Program-made: the position numbers and the translations under genes
Notes under the pieces: model-generated
Database searches by the model: none
The model's input: only the letters and a program-made list of their open reading frames with translations
What the model was told of the DNA's origin: nothing
Part shown: in pieces, positions 30,765 through 40,383 of the stretch
How positions within the stretch are numbered: the stretch's first letter is position 1
Layout of the letters: each line of letters begins with the position of its first letter
Assembly: GCA_015069295.1 (NCBI GenBank)
Contig: SVIW01000008.1
Span: 1 to 64,000 of the forward strand
Length of the DNA stretch: 64,000 bases
Reading direction: 5' to 3'
From: Clostridiales bacterium
Lineage (GTDB): Bacteria > Bacillota > Clostridia > Christensenellales > Borkfalkiaceae

Positions 30765-30926
30765 ATTTCCTAAAGGCGCAAGCGTGTTTTCCCGCTTGCC
30801 CCTTTTCGTGCGACGGAGTTCCTTCATTTATACTTACGCGCGTACGCGCGTACTCCTTACCCGTCGGGCTTATAAACCGCCTTGAAAAAGCAGGGCGAAT
30901 AAAAAGAAAAACAAGGAGCATTAAAA

Positions 30927-32570
30927 ATGCATAAAACGATAAACAGTACCGAGTTTCGTAAAATGATTCTCGTCGGCGCGAAACAGTTGGAAATCAACCG
31001 CGCAAAGGTAGACGCGTTAAACGTCTTCCCCGTACCTGACGGCGACACCGGTACGAATATGTCTTTGACCATGCAATCTTGCGTGAGAGAGCTTTCGGCT
31101 TGTCAATCCAACGCCTTCGTCGAGGTTTGCGACAGCGTTTCCAAAGGCGCGTTGAAAGGCGCGAGAGGGAATTCCGGCGTTATTTTATCCCAAATTTTAA
31201 AGGGTATCTGCACCGTTATCCGCAAAGAGGAAAAAGAGGTGGATACCAAATTGTTCGCAAAAGCGTTAGAATCGGGCACGAAGGTTGCCTACGGTGCGGT
31301 TTCCGTACCCAAAGAAGGTACGATTTTGACCGTTATCCGTATGATGAGCGAATACGCGGCAAAAATCGCGGCGAAAAAGAAGAATTTTGAAGAGTTCTTC
31401 CAAGACGTTATCAAGGAAGGGGAGCGCGCGCTTGCCTTGACCCCCGAACTGCTTCCCGTATTGAAAAAAGCGGGCGTAGTCGATTCGGGCGGGGTTGGCT
31501 TGATGACGATTATCAAAGGCTTTAATATGGCTTTGACCGGTGAAGAGGTCGGGGAAATTGACGAGGAAGCGGAAGTTCCCGCTTCGGAAGCGGATTTTGA
31601 GGATAATTCGTCGATTATCGGTTTGGATATCGGGGAAATTCAGTACGCATACTGTACCGAATTCTTCATTATCAATTTGAAAAAGAGCACTACGCTTTCT
31701 GCGATTGACAAATTGCGCGAAAAGCTGATGACGCTTGGCGACAGCGTTATTTGTATCGGCGATTTGGAGCTTGTAAAAGTACACGTGCATACCAACCAGC
31801 CCGGCAAAGCGCTTTCGTACGCGCTCGAACTTGGCGAATTGGAAAGACCGAAAATTGAAAATATGTTAGAGCAAAACCGTCAGCTTCGCGCGAAATTAGA
31901 GGCGGAAAAGAAAGAAATGGGTATGCTTTCCATTTGTACGGGCGCGGGGCTTGCGGAAATTTTCAAGGATTTGTACGTAGACCGCATCATCGAAGGCGGA
32001 CAAACGATGAACCCGTCGGCAAGCGATATCGCAAGCGCGGCGCAGAAAATCAACGCGGAGCATATTTTCGTCTTCCCCAACAACAAAAATATTACGCTTG
32101 CGGCAGAACAGGCAAAGAGCCTCGTAGAAAACAAGACGTTGCACGTTATTCCGACGAAAAACGTACCCCAAGGCTTTGCGGCGGCGCTCGAATTTAATCC
32201 CGAAGTCAGTGCGGAAGAAAACAAAATCAATATGATTCACGCGCTTGACAACGTAAAGGTCGGGCAGGTAACGTACGCGGTACGGAATACTTCCTTGAAC
32301 GGGTTCTCGATTAAGGAAGGGGATATTATCGGTATGGACGACAAGAAAATTCTTGCCAAGTCGCATACGACGGAAGAAACGGTATTAAAGCTGATTGCAA
32401 GATTGAAAGAGGATTTCCATCAGGTTATTACCTTGTACTACGGCGAGGACGTGAAAGAATCGGAGGCGGCGGCGCTGTGCGAAACGATTGCGGAAAAATA
32501 TCCCGATTGCGACGTAGATTTCCATAACGGCGGACAATCCGTTTATTATTACATTCTGTCGTTAGAATAA
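30927..32570 (+). CDS. DAK2-domain protein, YloV/FakA-like (copy 1)
   Basis: LNVFPVPDGDTGTNMSLTM, GARGNSGVILSQI, VVDSGGVGLM; follows gls24. Confidence 0.9.
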   Translation: MHKTINSTEFRKMILVGAKQLEINRAKVDALNVFPVPDGDTGTNMSLTMQSCVRELSACQSNAFVEVCDSVSKGALKGARGNSGVILSQILKGICTVIRKEEKEVDTKLFAKALESGTKVAYGAVSVPKEGTILTVIRMMSEYAAKIAAKKKNFEEFFQDVIKEGERALALTPELLPVLKKAGVVDSGGVGLMTIIKGFNMALTGEEVGEIDEEAEVPASEADFEDNSSIIGLDIGEIQYAYCTEFFIINLKKSTTLSAIDKLREKLMTLGDSVICIGDLELVKVHVHTNQPGKALSYALELGELERPKIENMLEQNRQLRAKLEAEKKEMGMLSICTGAGLAEIFKDLYVDRIIEGGQTMNPSASDIASAAQKINAEHIFVFPNNKNITLAAEQAKSLVENKTLHVIPTKNVPQGFAAALEFNPEVSAEENKINMIHALDNVKVGQVTYAVRNTSLNGFSIKEGDIIGMDDKKILAKSHTTEETVLKLIARLKEDFHQVITLYYGEDVKESEAAALCETIAEKYPDCDVDFHNGGQSVYYYILSLE

Positions 32571-32621
32571 GTATAATATACAAAAATCGCGTATATTTAT
32601 ACAAAAATATAGACATAATAG

Positions 32622-32660
32622 ACGGGAAAGGCAACGGCTTTTCCCGTTTTGCGTTTTTTT
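32622..32660 (+). terminator. Terminator upstream of recG
   Basis: cgggaaa...tttcccg followed by a T-rich run. Confidence 0.5.
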
Positions 32661-32677
32661 TAAAAAAGGGGCGTTTT

Positions 32678-34684
32678 ATGAGACTTTCTGCGTTGCGCGC
32701 GATTGGTGAAAAGCGCGAAAAGGATTTTCATAAATTAGGGATTGCGACCGTCGAGGAGCTCGTACGGTTTTATCCGCGCGCCTATTTGGATTTGACCGAG
32801 CGTTCTTCGCTGAAAACCGCCTATCACAACGATATGGTTTTGGTGGCTTGCGAGGTAACGAGGGTTACGCCCGTCAATTACGGCAATAGGCGGAAAATGG
32901 TCAAGGCGTTTTGCTCGCAAGACGGATTTCCCTTTACCGCCGTTTGGTTTAATCAGCCCTACGTTGCGCAGAAATTAAAGGCGGGCGAATATCTTTTCTA
33001 CGGCAGAGTACAAAACAAATTCGGGCAAATTTCCTTGGTAAATCCCACCTTCGAGCCGTTGGATAAAAACTATCGTTTGAAGGGCATCGTGCCCGTCTAT
33101 TCCTTAAAGGGGAGCTTGACTCAAAAAGTGGTGCGCGCCGCGGTATTGGAAGGCTTGCAAAAGGTGGATTTGGAGAGCGTTATTCCTTGGCAGATTGTCA
33201 AAAAATACGATTTGCCCGATTTAAATAGGGCGTATTATGAAATCCACAACCCTACTTCGCAGCAAAATAAGGACGTTGCGGCAGAGCGGATTGCTTTGGA
33301 AGAATATTTTATTTTAATTTCCGCTTTCAAAATTATCAAGGGCGGCAAGGAAGAAGTTCGGTTGCATAATTATACGGTAACGGCAAGCGAAGTGAAGGAG
33401 TTTGCGGGGCGGTTTGGGTTCGAGTTTACCGACGGACAAAAAATAGCGGTCAACGAAACGTTTGAGAACCTGCGCGCGCCGACGCGAATGAACAGATTGC
33501 TGCAAGGGGACGTTGGCAGCGGGAAAACGGCGGTGGCGCTTTGCGGTATCTTTATGGCGGTAAAAAGCGGGTTTAAGGCGGCGTATCTTTCCCCGACCGA
33601 AGTGCTTGCCGCGCAAAATTACGAAATTTTAAAACGGTATTTCCCCGATTATAAGGTAGGGTATCTTGCCGGCGGTATGACGGCGAAGGAGAAACGGGAA
33701 TTAAAGGCTCGGTTAAAAGACGGGGAAATCGATATTCTTTGCGGTACGCACGCGATTTTGCAAGGGGACGTGGAGATTCCGAATTTGTCGTTAATCGTCT
33801 GCGACGAACAACACCGCTTCGGCGTGGCGCAGCGCAACGCTTTGGCGGAAAAGGGCGTGGGGACGGATATGCTGGTTATGAGCGCGACGCCCATTCCGCG
33901 TACGCTGTCTTTAATCTTTTACGGGGATTTGGACGTTACGACGATTGCGGACAAGCCCAAGGCAAGGCAGGAGATTTCGACGAGTATTATTCCCGAATCG
34001 AAATACGACGATATGTTAGAATACATCCGCAAGGAAGCGGCGGCGGGCAAACAAGCCTATTTCGTCTGTGCGAAAATCGAGGACGACGAAGAGGGGACGA
34101 TTATCAGCGTCAACGAATTGTTTGAAGAATTGAAAGGCCGTCTGCCGACCGTGCGGTTTGGACTTTTGCACGGGAAGATGAAGGACAAGGAAAAAACGGA
34201 GATAATGACCGCGTTTAAAAACGGGGAGTTCGATTGTCTCGTTTCCACGACGGTTATCGAGGTCGGCGTGGACGTGCCCAACGCCACGACGATGATTATT
34301 TACAACGCCGAGCGGTTTGGACTTTCGCAGCTGCACCAGCTTCGCGGTCGGGTCGGCAGAGGCGCGGAAAAGAGTTATTGTTTCCTGCTGATGGGCTCGG
34401 AGAGCGATACGGCAAGAGAGCGGTTGCTGACCTTAAAGAACAACGCGGACGGGTTTAAAATTGCCGAAAAGGATTTGGAAATGCGCGGCAGCGGGGATTT
34501 CTTCGGGACTCGCCAATCGGGGAAGATGCTGACGGATATCAAAAATTTACGGTATTCGACGCAGGTGATTTTCGTAGCGAAGAAGCTTTCCGACGACGCG
34601 TTTGCAGGGCGGTATGACGACGAACGGTTGCGGGCGGCGGCGATACAAAAGTACGAAAGTTTAAAAGACGTAGTGTTAAATTAA
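32678..34684 (+). CDS. recG: ATP-dependent DNA helicase RecG
   Basis: RLLQGDVGSGKTAVALCGIFMAV, DEQHRFGVAQRNAL, MSATPIPRTLSLIFYGDLDVTTI, QLRGRVGRG. Confidence 0.95.
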   Translation: MRLSALRAIGEKREKDFHKLGIATVEELVRFYPRAYLDLTERSSLKTAYHNDMVLVACEVTRVTPVNYGNRRKMVKAFCSQDGFPFTAVWFNQPYVAQKLKAGEYLFYGRVQNKFGQISLVNPTFEPLDKNYRLKGIVPVYSLKGSLTQKVVRAAVLEGLQKVDLESVIPWQIVKKYDLPDLNRAYYEIHNPTSQQNKDVAAERIALEEYFILISAFKIIKGGKEEVRLHNYTVTASEVKEFAGRFGFEFTDGQKIAVNETFENLRAPTRMNRLLQGDVGSGKTAVALCGIFMAVKSGFKAAYLSPTEVLAAQNYEILKRYFPDYKVGYLAGGMTAKEKRELKARLKDGEIDILCGTHAILQGDVEIPNLSLIVCDEQHRFGVAQRNALAEKGVGTDMLVMSATPIPRTLSLIFYGDLDVTTIADKPKARQEISTSIIPESKYDDMLEYIRKEAAAGKQAYFVCAKIEDDEEGTIISVNELFEELKGRLPTVRFGLLHGKMKDKEKTEIMTAFKNGEFDCLVSTTVIEVGVDVPNATTMIIYNAERFGLSQLHQLRGRVGRGAEKSYCFLLMGSESDTARERLLTLKNNADGFKIAEKDLEMRGSGDFFGTRQSGKMLTDIKNLRYSTQVIFVAKKLSDDAFAGRYDDERLRAAAIQKYESLKDVVLN

Positions 34685-34830
34685 GGGCAAAAACGAGCGT
34701 TTTTACTTTGATTTTACGGTATTTGTGCAAAAAAGAGGGAAAAAGCGGGAAAAAATTTTCTTTTCGGTATTGACGAGGGGAGATTTTTGTAGTATAATAA
34801 ACTGGAAGGATGCCATAGGGAGGTATAGCC

Positions 34831-35448
34831 ATGGACGTGAAAGACGTATTCGATTACAGCAAAATTCAGTATACAGCGGACGGGACGGTTCCCGTCGTCG
34901 TACAAAATTACGAAAGCGGTGAGGTGCTTGCCTTGGCGGCGATGAACGCAGAAGCGGTAGAAAAAACTTTTTCGACGGGCTATGCGCATTTTTACGAGGG
35001 TGGCGAAGTCGTTCGCAACGCAAACACGCAGAAAGTAAAGACGGCGTATTTGAACAACGACGGTACGCAGCTTTTGATTAAGGTATCGCAAAAGGGGAAA
35101 CTGAACGCGGAGAAAAACGCGTTTAGTAATTTTGCGCGCCAAATCAAAGGGGAATATAACGAAATCGGCGGGGAAATGTTCGGGAGATTGCAGCGTATCG
35201 TTGCCGAATACAGACAAAACCCCGAGGACGGAGCGTACACCAGCTTTTTGTTTGCGCGCGGCGTAGACCGTATCGGCAAAAAAGTGGGCGAAGAAGCGGT
35301 CGAGCTTGTTATCGCAGCGAAGAACGAAGAAAAAATCGGCGTTGTCAACGAGGCGGCGGATTTACTCTATCACGTGATGGTATTGCTGAACGTACGCGAC
35401 GTGAAAATTTCCGAGGTTTGCGCGGAGCTTTGCAAACGCAACAGATAA
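34831..35448 (+). CDS. HisI-like domain (degenerate) fused to phosphoribosyl-ATP pyrophosphatase HisE domain
   Basis: 205 aa; N-domain VLALAAMNAEAVEKTFSTGYAHFYE is HisI-like; C-domain YTSFLFARGVDRIGKKVGEEAVELVIAA...VNEAADLLYHVMVLL is HisE-like. Confidence 0.75.
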   Translation: MDVKDVFDYSKIQYTADGTVPVVVQNYESGEVLALAAMNAEAVEKTFSTGYAHFYEGGEVVRNANTQKVKTAYLNNDGTQLLIKVSQKGKLNAEKNAFSNFARQIKGEYNEIGGEMFGRLQRIVAEYRQNPEDGAYTSFLFARGVDRIGKKVGEEAVELVIAAKNEEKIGVVNEAADLLYHVMVLLNVRDVKISEVCAELCKRNR

Positions 35449-35467
35449 GTACATAACGAAATAAAAT

Positions 35468-35502
35468 AAAAACGCGGAGGGCTTGGCTCTCCGCGTTTTT
35501 GT
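35468..35502 (+). terminator. Terminator after the hisIE-like gene
   Basis: aaaaacgcggag-ggcttggct-ctccgcgttttt. Confidence 0.75.
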
Positions 35503-35617
35503 CTGTGAAAGAAGAAAGCTTTTCTACAAAAATCGACTTTGCCGAAAGGGAAAAGACAAATTTCGTAAAAGCGGTTATGGTATGCTATCCTACGGAAAAA
35601 TCGGCAAGGAGCAGGAT

Positions 35618-36388
35618 ATGGCAAGGAAAATCGTCGTAACAAGCGGAAAAGGGGGCGTGGGAAAGACTACGCTTGCCGTTTGGCTGGGCGCGCAGCTTGC
35701 CCAAAAAGGACAGCGGGTCGTGGTGTTTGACGCCGACTTTGGAATGAACGACGTCGATTTGGCGGCGGGGGTGGAACAGCTCGCTATCTACGATATCGTG
35801 GACGTAATCGAAGGGAAGTGCCGAGCAAAGCAGGCGCTTGTCAAGCACCCGCAGCGAGGGAATTTACATATCCTTACCAGCGCTCGCTCCGCCCCTGAAC
35901 GGTACGTGTCGCCGCAAGCGGTCAAGGTGGTTTTGGACGGGCTTTCGCCCTCCTTTGATTTTATCCTTATCGATTGCCCTGCGGGCTTGGGGGAAGAATT
36001 TCACCGCGCGGTGGCGATTGCGGACGAGGCGATCGTCGTTACTATGCCGACGGTAAGCGCTTTGCGCGCGGCGGACAAGGCGGTTAGTCTATTAAAAAGC
36101 TATCATCTCGTCGAGTTGTACCTCGTCGTAAACCGCGTGCGGGGGGATTTGCTTTTAGAGGGGCAGGGGATTTCCCCGGGGGAGATTGCCGAGCTGTTAA
36201 AATTGCCTCTGCTTGGGATATTGCCCGAAACGGACGATATTGCTTTTGCCGCTTTGGATACGATACACCCCTCTATCCGTATGATTGCCGCCTGTCTTTT
36301 GTCGGGGAAAAGGAAATTATTCGACGTTACCAAGCGGTATGCGGGGCTTTGGGGGAATTTGCGGCGAATAGCCAAAAAACACGTATAA
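35618..36388 (+). CDS. minD: Septum site-determining protein MinD
   Basis: MARKIVVTSGKGGVGKTTLAVWLGAQLAQKGQRVVVFDADFGMNDVDLAAG; deviant Walker A; start moved to MARKIV. Confidence 0.88.
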   Translation: MARKIVVTSGKGGVGKTTLAVWLGAQLAQKGQRVVVFDADFGMNDVDLAAGVEQLAIYDIVDVIEGKCRAKQALVKHPQRGNLHILTSARSAPERYVSPQAVKVVLDGLSPSFDFILIDCPAGLGEEFHRAVAIADEAIVVTMPTVSALRAADKAVSLLKSYHLVELYLVVNRVRGDLLLEGQGISPGEIAELLKLPLLGILPETDDIAFAALDTIHPSIRMIAACLLSGKRKLFDVTKRYAGLWGNLRRIAKKHV

Positions 36389-36400
36389 AAAGGAGAAAAA

Positions 36401-36634
36401 ATGAGAGTATCGTCCGACGAATATACTCGTATCCACAATTTATTGCAGGCAGATAAATCGGTGATGAGCGAGTCTTGCAAGGCTCTGGTTTTGCAGGATT
36501 TTGCGGAAAAACTAAACGAATATTTTGACCTTATCGGGTTGCCGCGTATGGAAATCCTTTGTAAAAACGGGCAGTATACCGTTCATATGTCCTTTCAAGC
36601 GGAACGGATTAAACGCTTTCACGTGCTAAAATAA
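36401..36634 (+). CDS. Small protein downstream of minD, possible divergent MinE-like
   Basis: 77 aa with an aaaaggagaaaaa RBS; position and size fit MinE, similarity only suggestive. Confidence 0.35.
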   Translation: MRVSSDEYTRIHNLLQADKSVMSESCKALVLQDFAEKLNEYFDLIGLPRMEILCKNGQYTVHMSFQAERIKRFHVLK

Positions 36635-36663
36635 AACGCCCCGCAAAGGGGGCGTAAAAGGCG

Positions 36664-37353
36664 TTATGCTTTTTCTAAGGAGTGGACGGTAAGTAGGTCG
36701 TTTTCCACCGTAAATTTGATTTCAAATTCTCCAAAGCGCATACCGTATACCCTTGCGGGGTCTTCTTGATAGGAAGGGCGGGGGTCGTTTTGCAGACATT
36801 CGATAAGTCCCTGCCGTTTTTCCTGCGGGATTTTTTCCAGTAAGGCTTCGGGGCAGTATACTTCAACCCCGTCGTTTACGTGTTCGTCCGCATAGCCGCC
36901 TTTGGCGGTGGGAATACTGTCGGCAAAGGGGAGATAGGGCTTGATATCAAAAATCGGCGTGCCGTCCAAAAGGTCTGCGCCCGAAACGATCAATACCCAG
37001 TCGTTTGCGCTCCCTTTTTCTATCCGTTCGAGTTTTACGCAGGAAAGCCCGATGGGGTTGGGACGGAAAGGGGAACGGCTGGCGAATACTCCCACCCGCG
37101 TGTTGCCGCCCAAACGGGGAGGACGGACGGTTGCCGACCAGCCCTCTTTGTGCGCTTTTGAAAAATTGAATAACAGCCAAAGATGGGAAAATTCCTCGAT
37201 GCCGCGCAGGGCGTCGGGGTTTTTGTATTCGGGCAGAAAAACGATTTTCGAAAGTAGGGAAGGCGCTCTGCCGCTTTGACGGGGGATTCCGAATTTTTCT
37301 TTAAAATCGTTTTTAATAACCGCAATCGGTTTTATCACAAGTTCTTTTTCCAT
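36664..37353 (-). CDS. trmO: TsaA/TrmO-type tRNA (t6A37) methyltransferase
   Basis: 229 aa; IKNDFKEKFGIPRQSGR, GIEEFSHLWLLFNFSK, GVFASRSPFRPNPIGLSCVKL, DGTPIFDIKPYLPFADS. Confidence 0.9.
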   Translation of the reverse strand: MEKELVIKPIAVIKNDFKEKFGIPRQSGRAPSLLSKIVFLPEYKNPDALRGIEEFSHLWLLFNFSKAHKEGWSATVRPPRLGGNTRVGVFASRSPFRPNPIGLSCVKLERIEKGSANDWVLIVSGADLLDGTPIFDIKPYLPFADSIPTAKGGYADEHVNDGVEVYCPEALLEKIPQEKRQGLIECLQNDPRPSYQEDPARVYGMRFGEFEIKFTVENDLLTVHSLEKA

Positions 37354-37359
37354 ACGGAT

Positions 37360-37388
37360 AGTATATCCCTTTTTTCTTCCCTTGTCAA
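37360..37388 (-). promoter_or_regulatory. trmO promoter
   Basis: Minus strand TTGACA - 17 nt - TATACT, 6 nt before the ATG. Confidence 0.7.
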
Positions 37389-37442
37389 GTCGTTAAAATT
37401 ACACAAAAAATCATTTTTTTACGCGCGCGCGTGTGTAAACGC

Positions 37443-37471
37443 TTGAAATCCTTTTAAATTTGTACTATAAT
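37443..37471 (+). promoter_or_regulatory. Possible upstream promoter of the arg operon
   Basis: TTGAAA - 17 nt - TATAAT about 210 nt before argG. Confidence 0.45.
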
Positions 37472-37600
37472 AGACGGGTCGGTTTTTGTTTTTGTTTATG
37501 CAAAAATCGAGAAATATTCACGGTTTTATGCAATTATACTAAATATACAAAAAATATCCAGAAATAGTTGAATTTATTTAAAATTAAGTTATAAAAAGGT

Positions 37601-37629
37601 TTGACAAAGGATATTTTCGGTTGTATAAT
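37601..37629 (+). promoter_or_regulatory. argG proximal promoter
   Basis: Perfect TTGACA - 17 nt - TATAAT. Confidence 0.8.
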
Positions 37630-37640
37630 AAGTGCATAAA

Positions 37641-37656
37641 TTGAATATAAATGCAA
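37641..37656 (+). promoter_or_regulatory. Candidate ArgR-binding ARG box
   Basis: ttgaatataaatgcaa fits the TGAATnnnnATnCA pattern just downstream of the -10; weaker match tgaatttattta near 37569. Confidence 0.6.
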
Positions 37657-37681
37657 CGAACGTTGTATAAGGAGAAAAAAT

Positions 37682-38908
37682 ATGGAAAAGAAAGACATCA
37701 AAAAAGTAGTGCTTGCCTATTCGGGCGGTTTGGATACCTCGATTATTATTCCTTGGTTGAAGGAAAACTATAACGGTTGCGAAGTTATCGCAGTCAGCGC
37801 GAACGTAGGGCAGGCGGACGAATTGGACGGTTTGGAAGAAAAGGCGTTGAAGACGGGCGCGTCCAAACTCTATATTGAGGATTTGACGGATGAATTCGTA
37901 GACGAATACGTTATCCCCACGATGCAAGCGGGCGCAAAATACGAGGAATATCTTTTGGGTACTTCTTTTGCTCGTCCCGTTATCGCAAAGCGTATCGTAG
38001 AAATTGCAAAGAAAGAAGGGGCAGACGCGATTTGCCACGGCTGTACGGGGAAGGGGAACGATCAGGTTCGTTTCGAATTGACGATTAAAGCGTTTGCGCC
38101 CGATATGCCGATTATCGCGCCTTGGAGAGAATGGTCGATTAAATCGCGCGAAGAGGAAATCGAGTATGCAGAGGCGCACAACGTGCCTTTGAAGATTAAC
38201 CGTGAAACCAACTATTCGAAGGATAAAAACCTTTGGCATCTTAGCCACGAGGGGTTGGATTTGGAAGACGCGGGCAACGAGCCGCAGTACGAAAAAGAGG
38301 GCTTTTTGGAAATGGGCGTTTCGCCCTTGCAAGCGCCCGACAAGCCTACCTATATCGAACTTGAATTCGAAAAGGGAAAACCCGTTGCGTATAACGGCAA
38401 GAAAATGAGCGCGAAAGAAATTATTCTCGCCCTCAACGAAGTAGGCGGGGCGAACGGTATCGGGCTGTTGGATATCGTAGAAAACCGACTGGTTGGTATG
38501 AAGTGCCGCGGCGTATACGAAACCCCCGGCGGGGAGATTTTGTACAAGGCGCATAGCTACTTGGAAACCCTTTGCTTGGATAAATACGTAGCGCACAAGA
38601 AACAAGAATTGTCCGTATGCTTTGCAGACCTTGTTTACAACGGACAATGGTTCACCCCTCTTCGCGAAGCGTTGACGGCGTTCGTAGATAAGACGCAGGA
38701 AAACGTAACGGGGAAGGTGCGTTTGAAGCTGTACAAGGGAAATATCATCAAAGCGGGTGCGTGGAGCGATTATTCGTTGTACTCGGAAGAGATTGCAACC
38801 TTTGGGGAAGACCACGTATACAACCAAGCGGATGCAACCGGATTTATCAACCTGTTCGGCTTGCCGATTAAGGTGCAGGCGCAGGTCAACGAGGCGAATA
38901 AAAAATAA
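37682..38908 (+). CDS. argG: Argininosuccinate synthase
   Basis: [37 protein letters not shown]. Confidence 0.95.
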   Translation: MEKKDIKKVVLAYSGGLDTSIIIPWLKENYNGCEVIAVSANVGQADELDGLEEKALKTGASKLYIEDLTDEFVDEYVIPTMQAGAKYEEYLLGTSFARPVIAKRIVEIAKKEGADAICHGCTGKGNDQVRFELTIKAFAPDMPIIAPWREWSIKSREEEIEYAEAHNVPLKINRETNYSKDKNLWHLSHEGLDLEDAGNEPQYEKEGFLEMGVSPLQAPDKPTYIELEFEKGKPVAYNGKKMSAKEIILALNEVGGANGIGLLDIVENRLVGMKCRGVYETPGGEILYKAHSYLETLCLDKYVAHKKQELSVCFADLVYNGQWFTPLREALTAFVDKTQENVTGKVRLKLYKGNIIKAGAWSDYSLYSEEIATFGEDHVYNQADATGFINLFGLPIKVQAQVNEANKK

Positions 38909-38982
38909 CGCCGAAAATTTAACACGGAGAAAAACTTTTTGCCTGCCGCAGCGATGCGGTAGGCAAACTGCGTATTAAAAGT

Positions 38983-40377
38983 ATGGAAAAAATGTGGGCG
39001 GGGCGGTTTGAAAAAGCCCTCGACAAGAAAGCGGACGATTTTAATTCTTCCTTACGCTTCGATTGCAGAATGTACGCGCAGGATATTCGCGGCTCGATTG
39101 CGCACGCCAAAATGCTGGAAAGCGTTGGGGTTTTGTCTAAGGAGGACAAAGACCTGATCATCGACGGGTTGACGGGTATTAAAGCGGATTTGGACAGCGG
39201 CGCGCTTGCCTTTGATACGGGCGCGGAAGATATCCATATGTTCGTGGAAGCGGAGCTGACCAAGCGGATCGGGGACGCGGGGAAGCGTTTACATACCTCC
39301 CGCAGCCGTAACGATCAGGTGGCGGTGGATATCCGTTTGTATTTGCGGGACGAATGTAAAACAATTCGCGCTCTGTTGAAAGAAGCGATCGGCGTTTTGG
39401 TGAAAAAAGCGGAAGAGGGTGTAGACGTCATTGCGCCGGGGTATACCCATTTACAACGCGCACAGCCCATTTCCTTTGGGCATCAGTTGTTGGCGTACGC
39501 GATGATGCTGAAAAGAGATTACGCCCGTCTTTTGGACGCGGTAAAGCGTATGGACGAGGAATGTCCGCTCGGCTCTTGTGCGTTGGCGGGTACGACTTAC
39601 GGAATCGATAGAGAATTTACGGCGCAGGCGCTGGGATTTTCGGGAGTTTCGGAAAACAGTATCGACGGGGTGTCCGACAGGGATTTTTGTTTGGAGATTA
39701 TGTCCGCGCTTTCGATTGTGATGACCCATCTTTCCCGACTTTCGGAAGAGATTATTCTTTGGTCGAGTTGGGAGTTTAAATTTATCGATTTGGACGATTC
39801 GTATACGACGGGCTCGTCGATTATGCCCCAGAAGAAGAATCCCGATATGGCGGAATTGATTCGCGGGAAGACCGGTCGGGTATACGGAAATCTGATGGCG
39901 CTTTTGACGACCTTAAAGGGCTTGCCCTTGGCGTATAACAAGGATATGCAAGAGGACAAAGAGGGGATTTTCGATTCGATTGACACCGTTAAGATTTGTT
40001 TGGAGGTGCTTGCGCCGATGTTGGCGACGGCAAAACTTAACAAAGAAAACACTTACCGCGCGGCGCAAAAGGGCTTTATCAACGCTACCGACCTTGCCGA
40101 TTATTTGGTGAAAAAGGGTATGCCTTTCCGTGCGGCGTATAAAATCGTCGGTACGATCGTAGGGGAGTGTATTCGCAAAGATTGCGTGCTGGATAACTAT
40201 CCTTTGGACGAATATAAAAAACACAGCGAGTTGTTTGCGGAAGATTTGTATAACGAAATTTCGCTGGAAACTTGCGTAGGAAAGCGCAATAGCCGCGGCG
40301 GGGCTTCGCCTACGTCCGTGCGGGCGCAAATTGAAAAACTCCGCGCCTTTTTGTTGGCGGCAGAGCTTGGAGAATAA
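38983..40377 (+). CDS. argH: Argininosuccinate lyase
   Basis: MWAGRFEKALDKKADDFNSSLRFD, TGSSIMPQKKNPDMAELIRGKTGRVYG. Confidence 0.95.
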   Translation: MEKMWAGRFEKALDKKADDFNSSLRFDCRMYAQDIRGSIAHAKMLESVGVLSKEDKDLIIDGLTGIKADLDSGALAFDTGAEDIHMFVEAELTKRIGDAGKRLHTSRSRNDQVAVDIRLYLRDECKTIRALLKEAIGVLVKKAEEGVDVIAPGYTHLQRAQPISFGHQLLAYAMMLKRDYARLLDAVKRMDEECPLGSCALAGTTYGIDREFTAQALGFSGVSENSIDGVSDRDFCLEIMSALSIVMTHLSRLSEEIILWSSWEFKFIDLDDSYTTGSSIMPQKKNPDMAELIRGKTGRVYGNLMALLTTLKGLPLAYNKDMQEDKEGIFDSIDTVKICLEVLAPMLATAKLNKENTYRAAQKGFINATDLADYLVKKGMPFRAAYKIVGTIVGECIRKDCVLDNYPLDEYKKHSELFAEDLYNEISLETCVGKRNSRGGASPTSVRAQIEKLRAFLLAAELGE

Positions 40378-40383
40378 GTGAGA

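Noticed and set aside
37589-38827. 412-aa minus-strand ORF opposite argG
   Set aside because: Antisense shadow caused by codon bias; argG is unambiguous.
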